Shown here: piece after piece, positions 1-5,011 of the stretch
Layout: every line of letters begins with the position of its first letter
How positions within the stretch are numbered: the stretch's first letter is position 1
Source: JAYEJW01 sp034716535
GTDB taxonomy: Bacteria > Pseudomonadota > Gammaproteobacteria > Chromatiales > Chromatiaceae
Reading direction: 5' to 3'
Length of the DNA stretch: 5,011 nucleotides
Assembly (NCBI GenBank): GCA_034716535.1
Contig: JAYEJW010000643.1
Coordinates: 1-5,011, forward strand
Made by a program: the position numbers and the translations under genes
The notes under the pieces: generated by a model
Databases searched by the model: none
What the model was told of the DNA's origin: nothing
The model's input: only the letters and a program-made list of their open reading frames with translations

Positions 1-1288
1 GGAGTGTTGCCAGATCCGCCCCCGCCTGATTGAGTGCGGCCAGTGACCGTAACCAAAGGGCGCCGATGACCTCTTCGAGGTGGGGCAGCTTCTGGCCAGT
101 CCCGGCGATGGCATCGGTGACGGCCTCCAGGTTGCGCAGCGCCTTCTCCCGGAGCTTGGCGTGATGCTGGTTGGCGACGGAATCGAGCAGCGCCGTGATG
201 CCGCTGGCCTCGTCGTCGAGGCGGAAATCCGCTGCCGTCAGGATCGCCTTTTTCTCGCCGTTGCGCTTGTAAAGATCGGCCAGGATGCGGATCAGATCGC
301 GTGTTCCCTGTGCGCTGGTCGCGATCAGCACCTGGTCCTCCAGCAAATCCATGAGGTGCGGCGCATAGGGCCAGGCATTGATGAATTCGTCGTGGATTCT
401 TGCCTGCTCCGCGGGGGCGATGTCCTTGAGGCGGAAGTATTCGCTGATATGGCTGCCGATCAGTCCTTGAATCGCCGATGGGTCTACCTGGAGCCGGTTC
501 TCGAACAGCCGGTGGAGCAACAGCCGCAGGCGGTCACCCTTGGCCGCCGGGCCTTTGAAATCGACGATGACGGGATTGACGCGCTGGATTTGCTGGAAGG
601 CGTCGGTGTTGCCGTTACGGACGGAGACGACCAGGACCAGATACTCTGGATACTCCTTGGCGATCTCGGAGAGGATCTGAACGAAGTTGAACGCCCAGGT
701 GCGCCAGGGATACTGCTTGGTGTTGGTCAGCCCGTCGTACCAGGTTTGGAACTCGTCGAGAATCAGCGCCGTCGGGGTGTGTTGAAACAGTTCCAGAAGG
801 ATCTCGTCACTCGGTAGATCGGGTTTCTTGTCGCCGAGTCCCTCCCACTTTCCCCGGCAATAGCCCCCATGCGGGTGGTTAGCGAACAAGAGGTCCCAGA
901 GGTGCTTGTAACGCTGCCTGTGTAGGCTCTCGCCGATGACGTGCATTCCGCCACGCAGGGGAATCTGGCCGATCTTCGCGTCCCCTAGCGTATGCGACCA
1001 GTGGTCCAGCCAGTGTTGCGTGGCGCCATGATCCGTGAAGGCGTGGTAGAGCACGGCCATCAAATGCGACTTACCCTGACCCCTCTCCCCCTTCAGGGTG
1101 ACGGGCCTGCCCTGGCTGGGACCCGCCGCCTCGATGGTCTTGAGCACATCGTGGGATGGGTAGGTGATGCGCAGAAAATCCTCCGCGGAAACCTGCGTGG
1201 CGCCGGTGTTGTTCTTGTTGGTCAGCTCGATGGCCGTGCCTTTCAGGCGGCGGCCCTTGAACTCGTCACGTAAGGTTAAGCCAAGCAT
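1..1288 (-). CDS. P-loop (AAA+-type) ATPase, DUF499 / PglY-BrxC-like, N-terminal 429 residues (3' end outside window)
   Basis: An uninterrupted minus-strand frame runs from the ATG at 1288 to the window edge with no stop, so the gene is partial at its C-terminus. The start is supported by a GGGAG Shine-Dalgarno site (1295-1299) six nt upstream. Residues 67-74 read GERGQGKS, a textbook Walker A (K73, S74), followed by H75. Residues 175-179 read LILDE, a Walker B with D178 and catalytic E179, followed by FQTWYDG. A hydrophobic strand ending in SVRN (222-225) lies where a sensor-1 segment is expected. There is no signal peptide or membrane segment, so it is probably cytosolic. Large ATPases with this N-terminal ATP-binding layout (DUF499/COG1483, PglY/BrxC) are known from BREX, Pgl and related phage-defence loci, where they act beside methylases and helicases. 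The family placement is from recall of motif style and is less certain than the ATPase call. It is probably co-transcribed with the RHH gene 40 nt upstream. Confidence 0.72.
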   Translation of the reverse strand, partial: MLGLTLRDEFKGRRLKGTAIELTNKNNTGATQVSAEDFLRITYPSHDVLKTIEAAGPSQGRPVTLKGERGQGKSHLMAVLYHAFTDHGATQHWLDHWSHTLGDAKIGQIPLRGGMHVIGESLHRQRYKHLWDLLFANHPHGGYCRGKWEGLGDKKPDLPSDEILLELFQHTPTALILDEFQTWYDGLTNTKQYPWRTWAFNFVQILSEIAKEYPEYLVLVVSVRNGNTDAFQQIQRVNPVIVDFKGPAAKGDRLRLLLHRLFENRLQVDPSAIQGLIGSHISEYFRLKDIAPAEQARIHDEFINAWPYAPHLMDLLEDQVLIATSAQGTRDLIRILADLYKRNGEKKAILTAADFRLDDEASGITALLDSVANQHHAKLREKALRNLEAVTDAIAGTGQKLPHLEEVIGALWLRSLAALNQAGADLATL

Positions 1289-1328
1289 GGGTTTCTCCCG
1301 GGATGCCCCGTTCTTTCCATAAGCGCGC

Positions 1329-1529
1329 TCATCTGTTCCTGCCCCCCTTGGTATTTTCAGAAGTTCCGGGGTCCCGAATCTCGATGCCATTCCGCCCGCA
1401 GTAGTCCCGAATCAACACCTCCACCATGTTGGCGATGGATCGGTGCTCCTGCTCGGCGGCCGCCTTCAGTCCCGCCTTCACCGCGGGGTCGATCCGCACC
1501 GTGATGGTCTCGGTCTTCACTGCCGCCAT
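1329..1529 (-). CDS. Ribbon-helix-helix (CopG/Arc-type) DNA-binding protein, 66 aa
   Basis: This small basic protein has the ribbon-helix-helix pattern: an alternating beta strand KTETITVRI (residues 5-13), the DPAVK helix cap (14-18) opening helix A (about 14-29), a short turn, then helix B SIANMVEVLIRDY (31-43). The tail is polar and probably disordered. RHH proteins dimerise through the strand, which enters the major groove; members serve as antitoxins, plasmid copy-number repressors and autorepressors of small operons. The ATG at 1529 is supported by AGAGG upstream on the minus strand. The gene ends 40 nt before the ATPase start with no visible terminator, so the two probably form one operon. 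No toxin gene (RelE/ParE, PIN or HicA-like) is adjacent, which favours a local transcription regulator over a toxin-antitoxin antitoxin. The target is not shown; the divergent promoter at 1530-1609 is the obvious candidate. Confidence 0.8.
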   Translation of the reverse strand: MAAVKTETITVRIDPAVKAGLKAAAEQEHRSIANMVEVLIRDYCGRNGIEIRDPGTSENTKGGRNR

Positions 1530-1609
1530 CGCTTTACCTCTTGGCCGATGTGGCCGCTGAATGTACTGCGGATATACTACAGGGATCTTTCCTCACAAGG
1601 AACGTCGCC
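1530..1609. promoter_or_regulatory. Divergent promoter/operator region between the RHH-ATPase operon and the 402-aa gene
   Basis: This 80-bp stretch separates two divergent start codons and must serve both directions. On the plus strand TATACT (1573-1578) is a 5/6 match to the -10 consensus, but the expected -35 position (1550-1555, GTGGCC) is poor. On the minus strand TTGTGA (complement of 1593-1598) and TATATC (complement of 1571-1576) form a weaker pair with a 16-nt spacer, so the two -10 elements would overlap. Short direct repeats are present: TGGCCG at 1542-1547 and 1551-1556 (9-bp pitch) and TACT at 1564-1567 and 1575-1578 (11-bp pitch). RHH proteins commonly bind such spaced short repeats, so repression of both promoters by the neighbouring RHH protein is plausible but unproven. 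Confidence 0.45.
1597..1602 (+). promoter_or_regulatory. Ribosome binding site that fixes the start of the 402-aa gene
   Basis: AAGGAA lies seven nt before the ATG at 1610. The open frame extends back to an ATG at 1541, but that codon has no Shine-Dalgarno site and would lie upstream of the predicted -10 box at 1573-1578. The site therefore supports the shorter 402-residue product. Confidence 0.7.
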
Positions 1610-2818
1610 ATGGCCCGGCACTACAACACCAAGAAGTTTTTCCGACAGTCCCCCAACGCATTGCTGGCGCGTTATTTCAAGCGTCACAGGGTGTTGCGGG
1701 ACTTCGACTTCACCAAGCTGAAGGAAGGCAACCCGGACCCGCTGTTCGCCGCCTGGCTGGGACTGCCCGAAAAACAACGTGCAAAGATGGAAGCAGATTT
1801 TCAGGCGATCTTCGCCCTGAGCTGCGAGGCCGGAACCAAAGCCATCATCGACGAAGCGCGGTACTGGACCGTCACGGTCGAGGGAGAACCAATCGAGCCG
1901 TTCATCGACTGGATCTCGGGCCTTAAGAACCACTACGACCGGGCGTTCCAGACCTTTCTGAAGCACCCGAAGTACTGGAGAGGAGCGACCAACTTTCACT
2001 ACGCGGACACCCTTTCCTGGTGGCGCAAGCGCAAGGGATTGCCCAACGTGTCCGCACACAGCGACAAAGCGAGTCTGGACCAGCTAGCCGAGCTGATTAG
2101 CAGCTACTTCCACGCGGAGGGGAAAGGTGAAAATTGCTTCGTAGACCCGTTACGGCGCAACGAGCTGGACTACTTCTTCGCCTACCCGGAAGACTACTCC
2201 CAGCGCAGTAACGAGTGGGTCCACAACCAGTTCAAGCCGCGACCCCACAACCCGGCCTTCGAAATCATCTTCGTCTACTCGGAGAAGGAGGGCTCACTGG
2301 ACCTGCACTACCGGGGAGATCGCAAGGCGATGGAACCGCTTCAGAGCTTCTTCTGCGAAGCAATTCTGAAACTGGGCGAACTGCCGACCGATCCAGAGGA
2401 CACGCGAGTCTACGACTTGAATCCTCTGCGGCAACGGGACTTTGCGTTCCAGATCGAGCCGGGCAGCGCTGTGCAGGATATTCGCATAACCAAGCTGCGC
2501 CTTTCGTCCTGCTTGAGGAAGGGGGACCGCGTCAACCTGGAGGCCGACACCAAAACGGACCGTCACGCCATCCATGACCTGATGGACCAGGTCGCCAAGG
2601 GACTGCCGTTGAAGTATTACAACGTCACCCGTGTCGATTTCGCCGCCGAGGTGATCGTGAACGCCGACAAGCCAGCCAAGAACGTTCCGTTTCACGTCAC
2701 CCATCCCAACTCCTGTTCGTTGAAGTATGACGATACCGGTCGGTTGCTACGAGAGATGTTGAAGAGGTCCGGGATCGAGCCTAAGGAGCCGGACACCAGC
2801 GAGGATGACGCCGAGTGA
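1610..2818 (+). CDS. Uncharacterised 402-aa cytosolic protein, first gene of a coupled pair
   Basis: I do not recognise this protein and assign no function. It has GC-rich codon use, no signal peptide and no transmembrane segment. The N-terminus is strongly basic and aromatic (KKFFRQSP at 8-15; RYFKRHRVLRDFDF at 21-34), which could suit nucleic-acid binding. A tryptophan/tyrosine-rich stretch follows at 118-145 (HPKYW, SWWRKRKG), then an aromatic acidic segment at 187-206 (DYFFAYPEDY, NEWVHNQF). Around 217-236 a likely beta hairpin reads FEIIFVYS then SLDLHYRGD, and residues 338-365 alternate like beta strands (NVTRVDFAAEVIV). The C-terminal 16 residues are charged and probably disordered. 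No nuclease, methylase, helicase or P-loop motif is evident. Its stop overlaps the start of the next gene by 4 nt, which implies translational coupling and a shared role. It is divergent from the RHH-ATPase operon and probably shares its control region. Confidence 0.85.
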   Translation: MARHYNTKKFFRQSPNALLARYFKRHRVLRDFDFTKLKEGNPDPLFAAWLGLPEKQRAKMEADFQAIFALSCEAGTKAIIDEARYWTVTVEGEPIEPFIDWISGLKNHYDRAFQTFLKHPKYWRGATNFHYADTLSWWRKRKGLPNVSAHSDKASLDQLAELISSYFHAEGKGENCFVDPLRRNELDYFFAYPEDYSQRSNEWVHNQFKPRPHNPAFEIIFVYSEKEGSLDLHYRGDRKAMEPLQSFFCEAILKLGELPTDPEDTRVYDLNPLRQRDFAFQIEPGSAVQDIRITKLRLSSCLRKGDRVNLEADTKTDRHAIHDLMDQVAKGLPLKYYNVTRVDFAAEVIVNADKPAKNVPFHVTHPNSCSLKYDDTGRLLREMLKRSGIEPKEPDTSEDDAE

Positions 2819-3936
2819 GCGTTAACGAGCTGCTGGGGGACCTTCTGGGCCGCTTACATGGTTCCGGGAAGGACCGCCTGCTGATCGGGCACGACGAGGT
2901 CAGAGACTGGCCGGACGGCGCTCTGGTGGCACTGATGAAGGTCGGGCTGGTTGCGCCGACCGAACCAGCCGAAACTTTGATCTGCGATGGATGCGAGGAG
3001 GGGTGTCCGATGCCCGTGCACATCGTGCCCGGCTCCCGCGCCAGGGCCTTCATCTCGTGTGACAAACGAGACGACACCGCGAGAGTGCCGGTCGCCTTGG
3101 AGCGGTTACAGCAGTGGCAAATGAGCGAGGCTGCCGTGGCTCGGGCGCTGCTGGCGGCTTCCGACGACCATGGGCTAACCGAGCGGGAGATACGGGATAA
3201 TCTGCACCAGCTTCCTCTGCGAAGATTGATCTCTTTCGAAGCTGGGCAGCTTCTGGTGGACACCGAGCGGCTGTTGCAGCATCTCTCACCTTACGCCGAA
3301 CAAGTTCCCCGCAACCGTATAGTCCTCGGCGGCGACCACTGGACCATCACATACCTGGGCCGAATTGGGATCTTCACCAACACGGTGGGGATGCGCTACA
3401 TCGCTTACCTGATGCAGCACCAGGGCGAGGAAATCCTGGTTTCCGATCTCTACTACGCTATCAAACCGCGGGAACCAGGGACCGCCGACCCGGTTCATTC
3501 GCCGATGAGCGAGGCACAGTTGGGGGAGATGGGCCTGTCGGTCGGTGATCTGGGGCACGCCGGGGATGTCCTCACACCGGAAGGAAAACAGCGCCTTGAA
3601 GCCGACGTGCGGAGAATCCAGGACCGGATAGACGATGCCGTCGAACTGGGCGACCAGGAAAAGCAGGCAGAGTTGGAAGCGCAGCAGGAAGAGATTCTCC
3701 GCCACATCGCCACCCAATCCGGCCTGGGCGGCAGAACCCGCAAGGCTTCGAGCGCAATTGAGAAGATCCGCACCTCCGTGACCAAGCGGATCAAGGCCGA
3801 CATCAAGAAGATCTCCAAGACCATCCCCGATCTGGGTCGCCATCTCGATCAGGCCATCCACACCGGCACCCACTGCCAGTATTCCCCTCATCCTCGCGTC
3901 GATTGGCTTTTCTCATCGCCCGAGCGCCTATCGTGA
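2815..3936 (+). CDS. 373-aa protein with N-terminal cysteine cluster and C-terminal regulator-tail-like domain
   Basis: The GTG start at 2815 sits in a GTGA overlap with the previous stop; GAGG at 2801-2804 is the likely ribosome site. Three regions can be seen. Residues 57-82 hold C57-x2-C60-x3-C64 and C82, a possible zinc-binding ribbon, followed by the segment VALERLQQW (93-101). Residues 105-160 are helical and could be a small helix-turn-helix, but this is weak. Residues 175-365 resemble the C-terminal portion of large multidomain bacterial (notably actinobacterial) regulator/ATPase proteins: a strand-rich start (HWTITYLGRIG), the GMRYIAYLMQ helix (192-201), an acidic coiled coil (about 256-299), GLGGR (303-307), then TSVTKRIKADIKKISKTIP, LGRHLD and GTHCQYSP (320-358). 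This resemblance is from memory of the sequence pattern, not a search. Those proteins usually carry ATPase or LuxR-type domains in front; here a Cys cluster replaces them. A role as DNA-binding or signalling partner of the 402-aa protein is inference. Confidence 0.82.
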   Translation: MSVNELLGDLLGRLHGSGKDRLLIGHDEVRDWPDGALVALMKVGLVAPTEPAETLICDGCEEGCPMPVHIVPGSRARAFISCDKRDDTARVPVALERLQQWQMSEAAVARALLAASDDHGLTEREIRDNLHQLPLRRLISFEAGQLLVDTERLLQHLSPYAEQVPRNRIVLGGDHWTITYLGRIGIFTNTVGMRYIAYLMQHQGEEILVSDLYYAIKPREPGTADPVHSPMSEAQLGEMGLSVGDLGHAGDVLTPEGKQRLEADVRRIQDRIDDAVELGDQEKQAELEAQQEEILRHIATQSGLGGRTRKASSAIEKIRTSVTKRIKADIKKISKTIPDLGRHLDQAIHTGTHCQYSPHPRVDWLFSSPERLS

Positions 3937-3970
3937 CCCGATAGATCACATCGTGACGCCAAAAGTCACG
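3930..3970. repeat. ATCGTGAC direct repeats plus inverted GTCACG half-site
   Basis: ATCGTGAC occurs at 3930-3937 and 3950-3957, a 20-bp pitch of about two helical turns. GTCACG at 3965-3970 is the inverted complement of CGTGAC at 3952-3957 and forms a perfect 6-bp hairpin with a 7-nt loop. A second perfect hairpin, CTATCG (3928-3933) with CGATAG (3939-3944), encloses the TGA stop codon of the 373-aa gene in its loop. The arrangement could be a protein-binding operator for the downstream genes or an mRNA 3'-end structure; the sequence does not decide between them. Confidence 0.5.
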
Positions 3971-3989
3971 CTTAGCCGGTGAACACAAC

Positions 3990-4045
3990 GCGTTCCCCGG
4001 CCCGGCAAGCCTTTTGGAACGCTCGGGGTTTGCCTTAGGGCAAAC
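3990..4045 (+). promoter_or_regulatory. Structured leader with tandem hairpins and alternative pairings
   Basis: GCGTTCC (3990-3996) pairs perfectly with GGAACGC (4016-4022). GTTTGCC (4028-4034) pairs perfectly with GGCAAAC (4039-4045) around a TTAG tetraloop. Competing pairings also exist: GGCAAGCC (4004-4011) can pair with GGTTTGCC (4027-4034) with one G-U pair, CGGGG (4024-4028) can pair with CCCCG (4052-4056) of the terminator's left arm, and GGCCCGGC (3999-4006) is an exact complement of GCCGGGCC (4067-4074) in the terminator loop. No short leader peptide, known riboswitch class or clear promoter was recognised. The segment may be an attenuator leader for the gene at 4110 or simply structured DNA. 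Confidence 0.4.
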
Positions 4046-4048
4046 AAC

Positions 4049-4096
4049 AACCCCCGCTACGTCCTCGCCGGGCCAACGTAGCGGGGGTTTTCTTTT
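4049..4096 (+). terminator. Strong intrinsic terminator, 14-bp perfect stem with T-rich tail
   Basis: The left arm 4049-4062 and right arm 4076-4089 are exact reverse complements across 14 bp, including five consecutive G-C pairs at the base, with a 13-nt loop (4063-4075). A T-rich tail TTTTCTTTT follows at 4088-4096. It would end transcription arriving from the 402/373-aa operon. Its minus-strand side is followed by TTGTTGTTTG, so weak bidirectional function is possible. It ends only 13 nt before the start codon at 4110, leaving no space for a promoter after it, so the downstream gene must be transcribed through it. Confidence 0.88.
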
Positions 4097-4101
4097 GAGG
4101 A
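4097..4101 (+). promoter_or_regulatory. Ribosome binding site that fixes the start of the 207-aa gene
   Basis: GAGGA lies directly after the terminator T tract and eight nt before the ATG at 4110. It selects this start over an in-frame ATG at 4014, whose product would read through the terminator stem. Confidence 0.75.
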
Positions 4102-4109
4102 CCGGCAGA

Positions 4110-4733
4110 ATGTCCAATACATCCGACCACAAGAAACCCATCGGCGACTCCAAGTCTCCGGTAACAACTGATAACCAGAAGATCGACCCCTTCGACCCGT
4201 CCCGCCTACGCCTGTCGCAGGACTTCGCGGCGACGGTCGGCGTGAAGAAGGCGCTGATCACCGTTCCGGTGAGAAAGCCCAGCAAGCAGGAGTTCATCCG
4301 CGTCCATCCCGACGAGGCGTACCGGCTGGAAACAGCGGTGCTGGAACTGAAGGAGGAGCGCGAGACCTACCTGGTCGAGCCGTCCCTGTGGCCGGAGCTG
4401 CCCAGCGAGCTGACGCCCAAGGTGCTGTTCACGACCATGAACCGGCAGGGGGTGCTCACGCTGTGGCCGGTTCGGATGCCGGGAGAGGACGGGCGGCTGG
4501 ACGAATGGAACGCCTCCGCCCTGGAGGCCGCCGAGATGGCGCGGGATCGCTGGGTGCGCGTGGTGGCCAACATGGGCCTGGGGGCCTACGAGGTCTACGA
4601 GGCCACCGGGGAACTGCCCGATCCCAGTTGGCCCGAGTTGACCTTTACCGAGATCCTCAAGGTCGCCTTCAAGGGCCGCTACATCACCGAGATCGAGCAC
4701 CCCGTGATCCGGCGGCTGCGGGGTGAGATGTGA
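4110..4733 (+). CDS. Uncharacterised 207-aa protein coupled to the exonuclease/polymerase-like gene
   Basis: No catalytic motif is recognised. The N-terminal 27 residues are polar and probably disordered. A conserved-looking core begins with DPFDPSRLRLSQDFAATVG (27-44), then a basic strand ITVPVRKPSKQEFIRVHP (50-67), an acidic stretch ending in TYLVEP (86-91), and strands KVLFTTMNRQG and LTLWPVRMPG (104-125). A long helix (135-155) contains RDRWVRV, and the C-terminus (178-207) is helical and ends in basic RRLRGEM. There is no signal peptide or membrane helix. The layout could suit a small DNA- or protein-binding accessory factor, but this is only inference. The stop shares a GTGA overlap with the next gene, so production is likely coupled to the putative exonuclease. 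From memory, similar proteins recur as unnamed partners of element-encoded DNA polymerase-like genes. Confidence 0.82.
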   Translation: MSNTSDHKKPIGDSKSPVTTDNQKIDPFDPSRLRLSQDFAATVGVKKALITVPVRKPSKQEFIRVHPDEAYRLETAVLELKEERETYLVEPSLWPELPSELTPKVLFTTMNRQGVLTLWPVRMPGEDGRLDEWNASALEAAEMARDRWVRVVANMGLGAYEVYEATGELPDPSWPELTFTEILKVAFKGRYITEIEHPVIRRLRGEM

Positions 4734-5011
4734 CCCAGATCGGCGACAACGCCTTCCGCAAGGTCTGGTTGGTGGACTTCGAGTTCTCCGCGCCGCCGGG
4801 TGAGCGGCCCAGAGTGGTCTGCCTGGTGGCGTGGGAGCTGCGGTCGGGTGCGACGCTGCGGATCTGGCAGGACGAGTTGCAGGGCATGGAGCGCCCGCCC
4901 TATGCCGTCGATGGGGGAGCAGTCTTCGTCGCCTACTACGCCAGCGCGGAGATGGGCTGCCATCTCGCCCTGAGGCGGCCCCTCCCGGTCAACGTCCTGG
5001 ATCTTTTCACC
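4730..5011 (+). CDS. Putative 3'-5' exonuclease domain, likely N-terminus of a family A-type DNA polymerase (partial)
   Basis: The frame opens with GTG at 4730, overlapping the previous TGA by 4 nt with GGGTGAG just upstream, and continues to the window end without a stop (94 residues visible). Residues 12-18 read VWLVDFE: a hydrophobic strand followed by D16-x-E18, the Exo I signature of DEDD-type 3'-5' exonucleases with the RNase H fold. Residues 29-46 form the next two strands. FVAYYASAEMG (66-76) lies where Exo II is expected, with E74 a possible metal ligand in place of the usual D. VLDLFT (89-94) resembles the later strand of proofreading domains carrying an aspartate. The final Exo III motif and any polymerase domain fall beyond the edge. 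Assignment to a family A polymerase is from recall of similar mobile-element proteins; a stand-alone exonuclease is the main alternative. Confidence 0.62.
   Translation, partial: MTQIGDNAFRKVWLVDFEFSAPPGERPRVVCLVAWELRSGATLRIWQDELQGMERPPYAVDGGAVFVAYYASAEMGCHLALRRPLPVNVLDLFT

Noticed and set aside
80..817. 245-aa plus-strand open frame
   Set aside because: It is antisense to the ATPase gene, whose frame carries Walker A and B motifs and a ribosome site. The plus-strand product shows no domain and arises from GC-rich third positions.
1329..1529. Toxin-antitoxin antitoxin
   Set aside because: The RHH fold would allow it, but no adjacent small toxin-like gene is present; the neighbour is a large ATPase.
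1541..1609. N-terminal extension of the 402-aa protein from an ATG at 1541
   Set aside because: There is no Shine-Dalgarno site at 1541, and the candidate -10 box (1573-1578) lies inside the extension. The ATG at 1610 has AAGGAA at good spacing.
3286..3891. 201-aa minus-strand open frame
   Set aside because: It is antisense to the well-supported 373-aa gene, has no ribosome site evidence and no recognisable domain.
3928..4096. Integron attC site or CRISPR-like array
   Set aside because: The hairpins differ in sequence, there are no regularly repeated units with spacers, and the paired RYYYAAC/GTTRRRY core sites of attC were not found in the right arrangement.
4014..4109. Upstream start at 4014 for the 207-aa gene
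   Set aside because: It would translate through the terminator stem and lacks the GAGGA site seen before 4110.
3803..4297. 164-aa minus-strand open frame crossing the intergenic region
   Set aside because: It spans the end of one plus-strand gene, the terminator and the start of the next, and its product has no family features.

Overview
This window looks like part of an accessory, probably mobile or defence-related, region of a GC-rich bacterium. GC-rich third codon positions, Shine-Dalgarno sites such as AAGGA and GAGGA at sensible distances, two GTG starts inside 4-nt GTGA stop/start overlaps, and a classic stem-plus-U-tract terminator fit a high-GC Pseudomonadota-type host. The sequence alone does not fix the genus. 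No housekeeping gene, tRNA, rRNA, transposase, integrase or CRISPR array is visible.

Layout. (1) Positions 1-1288, minus strand: the first 429 codons of a large P-loop ATPase with clear Walker A and Walker B motifs. It resembles the DUF499 / PglY-BrxC type of ATPase found in multi-gene phage-defence loci and runs off the left edge. (2) Positions 1329-1529, minus strand: a small ribbon-helix-helix DNA-binding protein directly upstream of the ATPase, probably co-transcribed with it and possibly its autoregulator. (3) Positions 1530-1609: a compact divergent promoter region with a good -10 box for the rightward genes and short repeats that could be operators. (4) Positions 1610-2818 and 2815-3936, plus strand: two translationally coupled genes. 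The first (402 aa) is unrecognised. The second (373 aa) has an N-terminal cysteine cluster and a C-terminal region resembling the tail of large multidomain bacterial regulator/ATPase proteins, here without their N-terminal domains. (5) Positions 3928-4096: an intergenic segment packed with perfect hairpins, ending in a strong intrinsic terminator only 13 nt before the next start codon. Several alternative pairings are possible, so it may be a conditional (attenuator-like) leader. (6) Positions 4110-4733 and 4730-5011+, plus strand: a second coupled pair, a 207-aa unrecognised protein followed by the N-terminus of a protein with a DxE motif typical of a DEDD 3'-5' exonuclease, perhaps the proofreading domain of an element-encoded family A DNA polymerase. 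It runs off the right edge.

Working model (inference). An RHH repressor between two divergent operons controls a P-loop ATPase module on the left and an uncharacterised two-protein module on the right. A separately controlled DNA-processing module (207-aa partner plus exonuclease/polymerase) follows behind a structured leader. Whether all of this is one system or two neighbouring modules in an island cannot be decided here, because both terminal genes are cut by the window edges.
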